64,000 nt of DNA from NCEH01 sp040049195 (GCF_040049195.1 NZ_JBDZDL010000012.1), one strand, 5' to 3'. Positions 24,948 to 34,056 are shown, counted from the stretch's first letter. Made by a program: numbers and translations. Notes: generated by a model from the sequence alone, not told the origin.

Positions 24948-26385
24948 GGCCCCGCTCGTCCTGATCGGCCGGGAAGGAAGCCGGCGCTTGGTGGTGTCGG
25001 CGGATGCCGCCGCGCGGGGGGCGGGCCTGCGGCCCGGCATGCCGGTCGCGAAGGCGCAAGTCCTTGTGCCGGACCTTCTTGTCCAGGATGCCGATCCGAT
25101 CGCGGATTCCGCCGCGCTCGAACGCCTCGCCCTATGGATCCTGCAGCGCTTTGCCCCGATCGTTGCGGTGGACGGCACCGACGGTATCGTGATCGACACC
25201 ACGGGCGCGGATCACCTTCACGGCGGCGAAGAGGCGATGCTCGATGCGCTGATCGGGCGCGTTGCCATGTCCGGCATCGCCGCGCGCGCAGCCGTCGCCG
25301 ACAGTTGGGGCGCTGCGCACGCCTTCGCTCGCTATCTCGCGCAGCCGGGTTTCGTCGCAGCACCCGGACATGGTCCGGCGATCATCTCCTCCTTGCCGCT
25401 GGAATCGCTGCGCCTGCCAGCCGCCATGACCCACGATCTGCGCGTGCTCGGCTTCGAGCGGATCGGCGACCTCCTGGCGCAACCGCGCGCGCCGCTGACG
25501 CTTCGCTTCGGTCCCGAGTTCGGCCGACGGCTCGACCAGGCGATCGGGGCGGTGGCGGAGCCCATCGATCCGGTGCGGCCAGCCGATTTGATCGAGGTCC
25601 GACGCAGCTTTGCCGAACCGATCGGCGCCGCCGAGACCATCGCGCGCTACATCGGCAAGCTCGTCGTCGCGCTGTGCGAGCGCCTCGAGGAAGCCGACCT
25701 TGGCGCGCGGCGGCTCGATCTTCATCTTCGGCGCGTCGACAATCAGCGCCAAGCGATCCGCATCGGCATGGCGGTCCCGGTGCGCGACGTGAAGCGTCTC
25801 ACCCGACTTTTATGCGACAAGATCGAGACGATCGATCCCGGCTTCGGTATCGAGTTGATGTCGCTCGCCGCGAGTCTCGCCGAGCCGCTTGTCCGCAAGC
25901 AGACCGTGAGCTCGCTGATCGAAGAGGCCGCCCCCGACGTGTCGGATCTCATCGATACGCTCGCCAATCGGGTCGGCGAGCGGTCGGTCTACCGCGCGAT
26001 GCCGATATCCAGCGACGTGCCCGAGCGTGCCGTCGCTCGAATTCCTGCGATGGCGCCCGACACCGGCGCCACATGGCCTGGGCATTGGCCGCGACCGGCC
26101 CGCCTCCTGCCGCATCCCGAGTTGATCGAGACCGTCGCGCTTTTGCCCGACCATCCGCCCGTCACCTTCACCTGGCGCGGCATCCGCCGCCGCGTGCGAC
26201 GCGCGGACGGCCCCGAACGCGTTTTCGGCGAATGGTGGAAGCGTGACGCCGAACTCGTCACGGTGCGCGACTATTTCAGGGTCGAGGACGAGGCCGGCGA
26301 GCGATACTGGCTTTATCGCACCGGCGACGGCAAAGACGCCGCGACCGGATCGCATCGCTGGTTCATGCACGGGGTGTTCGGATGA
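24862..26385 (+). CDS. imuB: ImuB, Y-family polymerase-like mutasome hub
   Basis: A 507-residue protein related to DinB polymerases. It starts MTRVVSLFLPSWSTDRLRRK, has the palm/thumb segments (VAVDGTDGIVIDTTGADHL; LRVLGFERIGDLLAQPRAPL) and a long C-terminal tail. ImuB proteins have lost the full catalytic acidic set and act as the hub that binds the clamp and DnaE2. The ATG at 24862 has GGAGG upstream. Its stop overlaps the dnaE2 start (ATGA), so translation is coupled. Confidence 0.9.
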   Translation: MTRVVSLFLPSWSTDRLRRKAGDAAPPVEAPLVLIGREGSRRLVVSADAAARGAGLRPGMPVAKAQVLVPDLLVQDADPIADSAALERLALWILQRFAPIVAVDGTDGIVIDTTGADHLHGGEEAMLDALIGRVAMSGIAARAAVADSWGAAHAFARYLAQPGFVAAPGHGPAIISSLPLESLRLPAAMTHDLRVLGFERIGDLLAQPRAPLTLRFGPEFGRRLDQAIGAVAEPIDPVRPADLIEVRRSFAEPIGAAETIARYIGKLVVALCERLEEADLGARRLDLHLRRVDNQRQAIRIGMAVPVRDVKRLTRLLCDKIETIDPGFGIELMSLAASLAEPLVRKQTVSSLIEEAAPDVSDLIDTLANRVGERSVYRAMPISSDVPERAVARIPAMAPDTGATWPGHWPRPARLLPHPELIETVALLPDHPPVTFTWRGIRRRVRRADGPERVFGEWWKRDAELVTVRDYFRVEDEAGERYWLYRTGDGKDAATGSHRWFMHGVFG

Positions 26386-29300
26386 GCACCCACCGCTATG
26401 TCGAGCTTCAGACCACATCGCACTTCAGCTTTTTGCGCGGCGCGTCCTCGGCCGACGAGCTCTTCGCCCAGGCGGCGATGCACGGCATCGAGGCGCTCGC
26501 GATCGTCGACCGCAACAGCCTTGCCGGCATCGTTCGCGCATACGAAGCCTCGAAGGCAACCGGTGTGGGCTTGATCATCGGCTGCCGCCTGGATCTTTCG
26601 GATGGCATGTCGCTTCTGGTCTATCCGACTGATCGATCCGCTTACTCGCGGCTCTGCCGGCTGCTTTCGCTCGGCAAGCGACGCGCGGGAAAGGGCAAGT
26701 GCAGCCTTGGATGGGCCGACGTCGTTGCCTATGGCGAGGGCATGATCGCGGTACTCGTGCCGGACACAGCCGATGATCATTGTCGATTGCACCTGCGCCG
26801 GCTGTACGATGTGTTTGCCGATCGCGCCTATATGGCGCTCACGCTTCGGCGTCGGCCGAACGATCAACTGCGGCTTCATGAGCTCTCGAACGCCGCCGCG
26901 GCTGCGAAAGTCCGAAGTGTCGTGACCAATGACGTCCTCTTCCACGCACCCGATCACCGGATCCTTCAGGACGTCGTCACCTGCATTCGGCACAATGTCA
27001 CGATCGACGCGCTCGGTGATCGGCGCGAACGCCATGCCGATCGTTATCTCAAGCCGCCCGAGGAGATGCACAGGCTGTTCAGCCGCTACCCGGAGGCTCT
27101 GGACCGCACGCTGGAGATCGCCGATCGTTGTCGCTTCAGCCTCGATGAACTGGCCTACCAGTATCCGGAGGAGCGCGACGATCCCTCGCTTTCGCCGCAG
27201 GAGACGCTCGAAAAACTCACCTGGGAAGGCTCTGCCGCCCGCTATCCCGAAGGTTTGCCCGACGAGGTGCGCGCTGTGATTCAGCACGAGCTGCGTCTCA
27301 TCAAGAAACTCGACTACGCGCCCTATTTTTTGACGGTCAACAGCATCGTCAGGTTCGCGCGCTCACGCGACATCCTGTGCCAGGGTCGCGGCTCGGCGGC
27401 GAATTCCGCCGTCTGCTATGTGCTCGGCATCACCTCGATCGATCCCGGGCGTAACGACCTGTTGTTCGAGCGCTTCGTCAGCGAAGAGCGCCGCGAGCCT
27501 CCCGACATTGACGTCGATTTTGAGCACGAAAGGCGAGAGATCGTCATGCAGTGGGTATTCGAGACCTACGGTCGCGATCACGCCGCGCTGTGCTCCACCG
27601 TGATCCGCTACCGCACGAAGGGTGCACTGCGCGATGTCGGCAAGGCGCTCGGATTGCCCGAAGATCTGATCGCGTCGCTGTCCAGGCAGATCTGGGGCTG
27701 GTCCGAGGAAGGCGTCGAAAATCGCCATGTCGAGGAGCTCAACCTCAATTCTGCCGATCGGCGGCTGCGATTGACGCTCGACTTGGCGCGCCAGCTCATG
27801 GGTGCGCCGCGGCACTTGTCGCAGCACCCCGGCGGCTTTGTCTTGACCCACGACCGGCTCGACGATCTCGTGCCGATCGAACCGGCGAGCATGAAAGACC
27901 GGCAGGTCATTGAGTGGGATAAGGACGACATCGACGCATTGCGTTTCATGAAGGTCGACGTGTTGGCCTTAGGCATGCTCACCTGCATGAAGAAGGGCCT
28001 CGACCTGCTCGCGCAGCACAAGGGCGTCGAGCTCGACCTCGCGACGATTCCTGCCGAGGATCCCCGCACCTACGCCATGATCAGGAAGGCAGATACGCTC
28101 GGGACGTTTCAAATCGAAAGCCGCGCACAGATGTCGATGCTTCCGCGCCTCAAGCCCAGAACCTATTACGACCTCGTCGTGCAGGTGGCGATCGTCCGGC
28201 CGGGTCCGATCCAGGGTGACATGGTCCATCCCTATCTTCGCCGCCGCGAGGGGCGCGAGCCCGTCCACTATCCCAAACCCGAGCTCGAGCAGGTGCTCGG
28301 AAAAACCTTGGGCGTGCCCCTGTTTCAAGAACAAGCGATGAGAGTCGCCATTACCTGCGCGGGCTTCACGCCCGGCGAGGCCGACATGCTGCGCAAGTCG
28401 ATGGCCACGTTCAAATTCACGGGCGGGGTCTCGTCGTTCAAGACCAAATTGATCGATGGCATGGTGGCCAACGGATACGAGCGCGATTTCGCCGAGAAGA
28501 CGTTTCGGCAATTGGAAGGCTTCGGCTCGTATGGATTCCCCGAAAGCCATGCCGCCTCGTTCGCCCTGATCGCCTATGCCAGCGCCTGGCTCAAATGCTG
28601 GCATCCGGATGTCTTCTGCGCCGCTTTGCTCAACAGCCAGCCGATGGGTTTTTATGCGCCGGCACAGATCGTGAGAGATGCGATCGAGCACGGCATCGAG
28701 GTACGGCCGGTCTGCATCGCAGCCTCGCGGTGGGATTGCACGCTGGAGCCAACCGGCGACGAGAGTCGCTTTGCGGTCAGGCTCGGGATGCGTATGGTCC
28801 GCGGCCTTGCAAATGCCCACGCCGCCCGGATCGTCGCGGCGCGCGCCGATCAATCCTTCGCCTCGGTCGACGACCTCTGGCGCCGCTCCGACGTGCCGCA
28901 GGCCGCGCTCGTTCTCCTGGCCGAGGCCGATGCGTTCCGGCCGGCACTCGGTCTCGCACGGCGCGAGGCGCTGTGGGCGATCAAGGCTTTGAGGGATGAC
29001 CCCTTGCCGCTATTCGTGGCCGCCGCGGCGCGCGATCACGGTCCAAGCGCCGAGATCAACGAACCCGCGGTGGCGTTGCGATCGATGAAGACGGGCGGCG
29101 AAGTCGTCGAAGATTATCGGCATGTTGGATTATCTTTGCGCAGTCACCCGGTGTCGTTTCTCCGAAGCGACCTGCATCGTCGGCGGATCGTCACCTGCGC
29201 GGAAGCGATGGCTTCCCGCGACGGCCGATGGCTCGAGGCGGCCGGCATCGTCCTCGTCCGCCAGCGGCCGGGATCAGCCAAGGGGGTGATGTTCATCACA

Positions 29301-29690
29301 CTGGAGGACGAGACCGGCATTGCCAACCTCGTCGTCTGGGTGAAGGTCTTCGAAGCCAATCGCCGCGCTATCATGTCGGCGAGCATGATGGCGGTGCGCG
29401 GCCGCATCCAGCGCGAGGGAGAGGTGGTTCACCTCGTCGCGCAGCGAATCGTCGATCTGTCGGGCGAGCTTGCCAGCGTCGGCGAGCGCGAGGCGGGCTT
29501 TCCCCTGCCCCATGGCCGCGGCGATCAGGTCCGCAACGGCGGTTCGAGTCCCGATCCGCGCGAGCAGCCGCCGAGAGCGGTGCGAGCGCGTGACATCTAT
29601 ATTCCGTTATGCCGAACTCGGCATAAAGGCACTTATCCCGAGCCGGAGACTATGCCGAGCAGGATGCCTAAGCCCCGGAACTTCCGATAG
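26382..29690 (+). CDS. dnaE2: Error-prone DNA polymerase III alpha subunit DnaE2 (ImuC)
   Basis: A 1102-residue C-family polymerase. The N-terminal PHP domain begins YVELQTTSHFSFLRGAS; the catalytic PDIDVDFEHERRE motif lies near residue 375; the OB-fold segment (GVMFITLEDETGIANLVVW) lies near 970. DnaE2 performs error-prone synthesis across lesions as part of the ImuA-ImuB-DnaE2 mutasome. Length is usual for the family. The C-terminal end between DIYIP and KPRNFR is longer than I expect, and its DNA carries a palindrome (29607-29626), so a small insertion in the 3' end is possible. Confidence 0.94.
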   Translation: MSTHRYVELQTTSHFSFLRGASSADELFAQAAMHGIEALAIVDRNSLAGIVRAYEASKATGVGLIIGCRLDLSDGMSLLVYPTDRSAYSRLCRLLSLGKRRAGKGKCSLGWADVVAYGEGMIAVLVPDTADDHCRLHLRRLYDVFADRAYMALTLRRRPNDQLRLHELSNAAAAAKVRSVVTNDVLFHAPDHRILQDVVTCIRHNVTIDALGDRRERHADRYLKPPEEMHRLFSRYPEALDRTLEIADRCRFSLDELAYQYPEERDDPSLSPQETLEKLTWEGSAARYPEGLPDEVRAVIQHELRLIKKLDYAPYFLTVNSIVRFARSRDILCQGRGSAANSAVCYVLGITSIDPGRNDLLFERFVSEERREPPDIDVDFEHERREIVMQWVFETYGRDHAALCSTVIRYRTKGALRDVGKALGLPEDLIASLSRQIWGWSEEGVENRHVEELNLNSADRRLRLTLDLARQLMGAPRHLSQHPGGFVLTHDRLDDLVPIEPASMKDRQVIEWDKDDIDALRFMKVDVLALGMLTCMKKGLDLLAQHKGVELDLATIPAEDPRTYAMIRKADTLGTFQIESRAQMSMLPRLKPRTYYDLVVQVAIVRPGPIQGDMVHPYLRRREGREPVHYPKPELEQVLGKTLGVPLFQEQAMRVAITCAGFTPGEADMLRKSMATFKFTGGVSSFKTKLIDGMVANGYERDFAEKTFRQLEGFGSYGFPESHAASFALIAYASAWLKCWHPDVFCAALLNSQPMGFYAPAQIVRDAIEHGIEVRPVCIAASRWDCTLEPTGDESRFAVRLGMRMVRGLANAHAARIVAARADQSFASVDDLWRRSDVPQAALVLLAEADAFRPALGLARREALWAIKALRDDPLPLFVAAAARDHGPSAEINEPAVALRSMKTGGEVVEDYRHVGLSLRSHPVSFLRSDLHRRRIVTCAEAMASRDGRWLEAAGIVLVRQRPGSAKGVMFITLEDETGIANLVVWVKVFEANRRAIMSASMMAVRGRIQREGEVVHLVAQRIVDLSGELASVGEREAGFPLPHGRGDQVRNGGSSPDPREQPPRAVRARDIYIPLCRTRHKGTYPEPETMPSRMPKPRNFR

Positions 29691-29715
29691 ACCAAACTTG
29701 CTGACTCGGCATAGT
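29607..29715. repeat. Four copies of a TATGCCGA/TCGGCATA core at the dnaE2 3' end
   Basis: TTATGCCGA-AC-TCGGCATAA is a perfect palindrome at 29607-29626. ACTATGCCGAG (29649-29659) and CTCGGCATAGT (29705-29715) form a second perfect 11-base inverted pair that spans the dnaE2 stop codon. The four half-sites share TATGCCGA. They could be recognised by a recombinase or regulator, or mark a small inserted element. Confidence 0.6.
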
Positions 29716-29754
29716 TCGACCGGAACGAGAGGCGGAGATTTGGTAGCTTGGCTG

Positions 29755-30105
29755 CTAGCTGTCGTGGTTCTCGCAGGCCTCGACGCCGCAGGCGGTCTCC
29801 CGCAGCAATTCGTGGGCCAACACAAGCAGATCGTCCAGGCGCGGATCGCTCAGGCGATAATGAACGAAGCGGCCGCGCTGCTCACCAACCACAAGACCGC
29901 ATTCGCTGAGGCACCGCAGATGGTTCGACGCGTTCGACTGCGACAGGCCGGTCGTCGCGACGATCTCGCCCACGGATAATGGTCCTGCGCGCACGGCGTC
30001 CAGGATCGACAGCCGCGATGCATCCGCCAGCCCCCGAAACAGCTTCGCCCGCAAGGCGAGGGTCGGGACATCAACCCGCTCGATCAGTTCAGCATCGCTC
30101 GACAT
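29755..30105 (-). CDS. ArsR/SmtB-family metalloregulator, CmtR-like Cd(II)/Pb(II) sensor
   Basis: A 116-residue winged-helix repressor. LFRGLADASRLSILDAV is the family signature and TGLSQSNASNHLRCLSECG the recognition helix. Cys65 and Cys69 within that helix and Cys106/Cys111 at the tail match the C-xxx-C plus C-terminal Cys set of CmtR, the Cd/Pb sensor. The ATG at 30105 is preferred to an upstream in-frame start since the operator palindrome covers it. It is divergent from the CDF exporter gene, its probable target. Confidence 0.87.
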   Translation of the reverse strand: MSSDAELIERVDVPTLALRAKLFRGLADASRLSILDAVRAGPLSVGEIVATTGLSQSNASNHLRCLSECGLVVGEQRGRFVHYRLSDPRLDDLLVLAHELLRETACGVEACENHDS

Positions 30106-30123
30106 ATCAGCCACGAATGATAT
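30104..30123. promoter_or_regulatory. Probable ArsR-family operator
   Basis: ATATCA-N8-TGATAT, perfect 6-base arms lying over the start codon of the arsR-type gene and upstream of the CDF gene. AT-rich imperfect palindromes in this position are typical for ArsR/SmtB repressors. Confidence 0.6.
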
Positions 30124-30152
30124 ATAGCCCTTCACGATTAGGGAAGATGGCC

Positions 30153-31043
30153 ATGAGCGTAGCAGCTTCAACGAGTGATGCCGAGACGACGCGCTACCGC
30201 GTCACTGGCATGGATTGCCCCTCGTGCGCGGCGAAGATCGAGAAGGCCGTGCGCTCGGTTGGAGTCGAGGACGTGAAGGTCTCGACCGCCACGCAGATCA
30301 TGACGCTTCACGTCGATGATCCCGATACCCGTCTTCCGGAGGTCGAACGGGCCGTGACGGGCATCGGCTACCAACTCAATCGGCTGGACCGCCCGTCAGC
30401 GCAGGCAGACGACGATGATGACGACTTACCGAAGGATCTCAGCCACATCACCCCGGCCTATAAGCGGGCGCTTTGGATCGTCGTCGGGCTCAATGCCGGC
30501 TACGGTGTTATTGAGATGTTCGGGGGCTTTCTCTCGGGATCGCAGGCCCTGAAGGCCGATGCCCTGGATTTCCTAGGCGATGGGCTGATCACGTTCCTCG
30601 GCCTGCTCGCCATCGGTTGGAGCCTGCTCTGGCGCGCCCGGTCGGCTCTCATCCAGGGCCTGTTCCTCGGCGCTCTCGGCCTCGGCGTGCTTGGCACGAC
30701 CGCTTATCGCGTGCTGGTGCAGCACCAACCTGAGGCGGAGTTGATGGGTCTGTTCGCGATCATCGCGCTCGTGATCAACGTCGCGGCCGCGCTCGTCCTG
30801 ATCCCGCACCGGACAGGTGACTCCAATGTGCGGGCGGTCTGGCTGTTCTCGCGCAACGACGCGATCGGCAACGCGGCCGTTGTCGTGGCGGCGGGGCTGG
30901 TGGCATGGACCGGCACACCCTGGCCGGACCTCGTCGTTGCCGTCGTGATCGCTGGGCTGTTCCTGCAATCCTCCTGGTCGATCATCCGCGACGCACGCTC
31001 GGACCTGCGGGAAGCTACCCCGGCGACCGGCGCCAGCGCCTGA
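30153..31043 (+). CDS. Cation diffusion facilitator exporter with N-terminal HMA domain
   Basis: About 296 residues. The N-terminal HMA domain has TGMDCPSCAAKIEKAV (Cys22/25). A six-helix CDF domain follows: KALKADALDFLGD-like SQALKADALDFLGDG in helix 2 and SRNDAIGNAAVVVAAG in helix 5 carry the Asp/Asn metal site. An acidic linker (DDDDDDLP) joins the two. CDF proteins expel Zn, Cd or related divalent ions using the proton gradient. ATG 30153 has GGGAAG six bases upstream; ATG 30147 is possible. It is controlled, most likely, by the divergent CmtR-like repressor. Confidence 0.88.
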   Translation: MSVAASTSDAETTRYRVTGMDCPSCAAKIEKAVRSVGVEDVKVSTATQIMTLHVDDPDTRLPEVERAVTGIGYQLNRLDRPSAQADDDDDDLPKDLSHITPAYKRALWIVVGLNAGYGVIEMFGGFLSGSQALKADALDFLGDGLITFLGLLAIGWSLLWRARSALIQGLFLGALGLGVLGTTAYRVLVQHQPEAELMGLFAIIALVINVAAALVLIPHRTGDSNVRAVWLFSRNDAIGNAAVVVAAGLVAWTGTPWPDLVVAVVIAGLFLQSSWSIIRDARSDLREATPATGASA

Positions 31044-31055
31044 CGGGAAATAGTC

Positions 31056-31799
31056 GTGGACCTCTCCGGCGTCGGAATAGCCACGGCCTTTGCCGCGGGC
31101 GTCGTCTCATTTCTGTCCCCTTGCGTGCTGCCGCTCGTGCCGGGCTACGTCTCCTATGTCGCCGGGCGCACGATCAGCCCGGATGGTCTTGCCGCCGAAG
31201 CAAGCTTCAAGGAGGCGGGCCGGACACTCGGCCTCAGCGTCTGCTTCGTGCTCGGCTTCACCACCGTCTTCGTCCTGCTCGGGGCCAGCGCGACGGCCCT
31301 GAGCGGGGTTCTGCGCACGCACCTCTATGAGGCCAACCTGATCGGCGGCGCGATCGTCATCATCTTCGGCCTGTTCACGACCGGCCTGGTGCCCATGCCG
31401 TGGCTCGAACGTGATGTGAGGTTTCATTCGGGCGCGCATAGCGGCGGCCCTTGGGCGAGCTATTTCCTCGGCCTCGCCTTTGCCTTCGGCTGGACCCCCT
31501 GCATCGGGCCGGTCCTTGGCGCGATCCTGGCGCTTTCGGCTGCGAATGCCACTGCCGGAAGCGGAACGGTCCTCCTGGCCGTCTATTCGCTCGGTCTCGG
31601 CCTGCCCTTCATCCTCGCTGCCCTGTTCATGCGCGGTTTCATGGCGCGGATGACGGCGATGCGGCGAACCGGACGCGTTCTGAAGATCGTCGCCGGCGGG
31701 ATCATGGTGGTGATGGGCGTCGCCATGATCACCGGCCATCTCACCAGCTTCGCGATCTGGCTCCTCCAGACCTTCCCAGCTCTCGGCCAGATCGGATGA
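31056..31799 (+). CDS. CcdA/DsbD-type thiol-disulfide membrane transporter
   Basis: A 247-residue protein with six hydrophobic helices and the paired cysteines of the CcdA family: SPCVLPLVPGY in helix 1 and TPCIGPVLGAIL in helix 4. CcdA proteins pass electrons from cytoplasmic thioredoxin to periplasmic thiols. The GTG start lies 12 bases after the CDF stop. Next to metal exporters it may keep periplasmic metal-binding thiols reduced (inference). Confidence 0.9.
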   Translation: MDLSGVGIATAFAAGVVSFLSPCVLPLVPGYVSYVAGRTISPDGLAAEASFKEAGRTLGLSVCFVLGFTTVFVLLGASATALSGVLRTHLYEANLIGGAIVIIFGLFTTGLVPMPWLERDVRFHSGAHSGGPWASYFLGLAFAFGWTPCIGPVLGAILALSAANATAGSGTVLLAVYSLGLGLPFILAALFMRGFMARMTAMRRTGRVLKIVAGGIMVVMGVAMITGHLTSFAIWLLQTFPALGQIG

Positions 31800-31824
31800 G
31801 CCCAACAACGGAGAACGCAACGCT

Positions 31825-32313
31825 ATGCTGAAGCTTGGGCTTCCAATCATGTTCCTCGCGTTCGCGGCCGATCAGGCGTCAAAGTGGGTGATCCTCAACC
31901 ACGTCATGGCGCCGCCGCAGGTGATTCCGGTCACCGGGTTCTTCAACCTCGTCCTAGGCCGCAACACGGGCGTAAGCTTCGGGCTGTTCGGTGATGCCCC
32001 GCCTTGGATGCTCATTGCCTTTACGCTCGCGATAGTGACCGGACTCCTTGTCTGGATGAAGCGCGCAGACGACCGCCTGACAGCCGTTTCGCTCGGGCTC
32101 ATTGTCGGAGGCGCGCTCGGCAACCTTGTTGACCGGCTACAGCATGGCGCCGTGACGGACTTTCTGGATTTCTATCTCGGCGCCTATCACTGGCCAGCGT
32201 TCAACCTCGCCGATGTGGCGATCGTCAGCGGCGTCGGCCTTCTACTACTCGAAAGTGTATGGCCGAGAGACGAGATGAGGGTCCGAAAAGCTGACCCGAA
32301 ATCCGTCCGATGA
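31825..32313 (+). CDS. lspA: Lipoprotein signal peptidase (signal peptidase II), metal-island copy
   Basis: A 162-residue, four-helix membrane protease. The catalytic aspartates are in GALGNLVDRLQHGAVTDF and FNLADVAI; NTGVSFGL is the conserved loop. An lspA copy beside Pb/Cd/Zn exporters is a known feature of lead-resistance islands (pbrBC type), distinct from the housekeeping gene beside ileS. CGGAG lies upstream of the ATG. Confidence 0.93.
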   Translation: MLKLGLPIMFLAFAADQASKWVILNHVMAPPQVIPVTGFFNLVLGRNTGVSFGLFGDAPPWMLIAFTLAIVTGLLVWMKRADDRLTAVSLGLIVGGALGNLVDRLQHGAVTDFLDFYLGAYHWPAFNLADVAIVSGVGLLLLESVWPRDEMRVRKADPKSVR

Positions 32314-32323
32314 AGGCGCCCTG

Positions 32324-33589
32324 ATGCCCCAGGTTCCCCGCGACAACCGGCCAGACGCAACGCTCGCTTTCCTCGCTGATCCCTACAGGTTCATCTCGAA
32401 GCAGTGCCGCGCCCATGGATCGGATCTGTTCGAGACCCGGCTCATGCTTCGCAAGACAATCTGTATGACGGGGCCAAAGGCGGCCCGGCTCTTCTACGAT
32501 CAGAGCCTGTTCATGCGGCAGGGCGCCATGATCGGGCGCATCCAAAAGACGCTGCTCGGAAAGGGCGGCGTACAAGGGCTGGACGACGAGGCCCACCGAC
32601 ACCGCAAGCAAATGTTCATGTCGCTGATGACCCCTGAGCGGATCGAAGGGCTGATGGCGACAAGCGGGGAGGAATGGCAGGCACGCGCCTGCCTATGGGC
32701 GCTGAGGGACGAGATCGTCCTATACGACGAGCTTCACGAACTCCTGACCCGAGCCGCCTGCGCCTGGGCCGGGGTGCCGCTCCCCGAGGCTCAGGTTCGA
32801 CAGCGTACGCACGAGATCACGGCGCTGTTCGACGCCGCAGGATCAGTCGGCCTCGCGCATTGGCGGGCGCGTTGGGCGCGCAAGCGGGCCGATCGCTGGA
32901 TCGAGAACATTGTCGGGCAGATCCGTTCAGGGCAAATCCGCCCGCCGGAAGGATCGGCTGCTTCGATCATTGCGGAGCACCGGGACTTGAACGGCGAGTT
33001 GCTGAGCCCGCACGTTGCCGCTGTGGAAATCCTCAACGTGATCAGGCCGATCGTCGCCGTCGGCGTCTACATCACCTTCGTTGCCCACGCCCTCCATCAG
33101 TTTCCTGAATGCCGGCGCAAGCTCGAAGCTGGCGACGACACGGGCTATACGGAACTGTTCGTGCAGGAGGTTCGGCGCTTCTACCCCTTCTTTCCCGCTG
33201 TCGCAGCTCTGGTGCGCGGCGACTTCGAGTGGAGGGGGTACCGTTTCCCCGGCAGAAGACGCGTTATCCTGGACCTTCACGGGACGAACCACGACGCCAG
33301 GACATGGGACGCGCCTGAAGTGTTTCAGCCAGAGCGATTTCGCGAATGGGACGGAAGCCCCTTCAGCTTCATTCCCCAGGGCGGCGGGAATCACGACGTG
33401 AACCACCGCTGCCCGGGCGAGTGGATCACGATCGGGCTCATGAAGCAGGCGGCGGACGTTCTGGCCAGGCGAATCGGATACTATGTGCCGGAGCAGGATC
33501 TTCAGCTTGATTATTCCAGGCTGCCGGCCCTGCCCCGAAGCCGGTTCATCATCTGCCGGGTGAGGGAGGCTGCGAGCGCTCCTGTCTAG
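32324..33589 (+). CDS. CYP152-type cytochrome P450 (fatty acid peroxygenase-like)
   Basis: A 421-residue P450. The heme cysteine is Cys363 in FIPQGGGNHDVNHRCPGEW, and the ExxR pair is Glu282/Arg285. In the I helix the usual acid-alcohol pair is replaced by Arg241-Pro242 (NVIRPIVAVG), the hallmark of the CYP152 peroxygenases that use hydrogen peroxide to hydroxylate or decarboxylate fatty acids. It lies between lspA (11 bases upstream) and a convergent metal regulator, so it is transcribed with the metal unit. The substrate is unknown. Confidence 0.9.
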   Translation: MPQVPRDNRPDATLAFLADPYRFISKQCRAHGSDLFETRLMLRKTICMTGPKAARLFYDQSLFMRQGAMIGRIQKTLLGKGGVQGLDDEAHRHRKQMFMSLMTPERIEGLMATSGEEWQARACLWALRDEIVLYDELHELLTRAACAWAGVPLPEAQVRQRTHEITALFDAAGSVGLAHWRARWARKRADRWIENIVGQIRSGQIRPPEGSAASIIAEHRDLNGELLSPHVAAVEILNVIRPIVAVGVYITFVAHALHQFPECRRKLEAGDDTGYTELFVQEVRRFYPFFPAVAALVRGDFEWRGYRFPGRRRVILDLHGTNHDARTWDAPEVFQPERFREWDGSPFSFIPQGGGNHDVNHRCPGEWITIGLMKQAADVLARRIGYYVPEQDLQLDYSRLPALPRSRFIICRVREAASAPV

Positions 33590-33610
33590 TGCCGAGCCTT
33601 GTTCAGCTCA

Positions 33611-34021
33611 TCACATGGCCGTCGGTGAAAGCGCCTCGATGATCCGGCATTCGGCGATCGTACCGCAGCCGCACTGGCTGAGGATGCTGCCGAGTTCGCG
33701 GCGCAGCGCCTGAAGGTCGCGGATCTTGCGCTCGACCTCGGCCAGATTCTCACGCGCGATCGCGTCGACGGCCTCGCAGGACCGGTCGCGCTGGTCGGAC
33801 AGCCCGAGAAGATCACGCACCTGGTCGATTGAGAAGCCGAGATCACGCGCCCGGCGGACGAAGCTGAGGCGGCCGAGATGCGCAGCCGAATAGCTGCGGT
33901 AATTTCCAGCGGTCCGCTCCGGCGTCGGAAGAAGCCCGATCCGCTCATAGTAGCGGATCGTCTCCACCTTCGTGGCCGTCGCCTTGGCCAGATCGCCGAT
34001 GGAGAGACTGTCGTGCACCAT
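33611..34021 (-). CDS. MerR-family Cd/Pb/Zn-responsive regulator (CadR/PbrR-like)
   Basis: A 136-residue MerR protein: HTH SIGDLAKATATKVETIRYYE, dimer helix, and metal-binding cysteines Cys82, Cys117, Cys119 and Cys125 (QCGCGTIAECRIIEAL). Cys82, in the position where CueR has Ser77, plus the C-terminal Cys cluster, points to divalent ions such as Cd, Pb or Zn. The ATG at 34021 lies inside the divergent promoter region; the longer in-frame start would overlap the operator. Its target is the ATPase gene at 34090. Confidence 0.9.
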   Translation of the reverse strand: MVHDSLSIGDLAKATATKVETIRYYERIGLLPTPERTAGNYRSYSAAHLGRLSFVRRARDLGFSIDQVRDLLGLSDQRDRSCEAVDAIARENLAEVERKIRDLQALRRELGSILSQCGCGTIAECRIIEALSPTAM

Positions 34022-34025
34022 GGCC

Positions 34026-34056
34026 TTGACCCTGTAGTTGCTACAGGGTGCATATA
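34026..34056 (+). promoter_or_regulatory. MerR-type promoter/operator of the Cd/Pb/Zn ATPase gene
   Basis: TTGACC at 34026-34031, then the perfect dyad CCCTGTAG-TTG-CTACAGGG (34030-34048), then CATATA after a 19-base spacer. It is close to known CadR/PbrR/ZntR operators. Confidence 0.9.

Noticed and set aside
29713..29728. GTTCGACCGGAAC as a LexA box
   Set aside because: The half-sites are inverted and wrongly spaced compared with the direct-repeat form of the alphaproteobacterial site.
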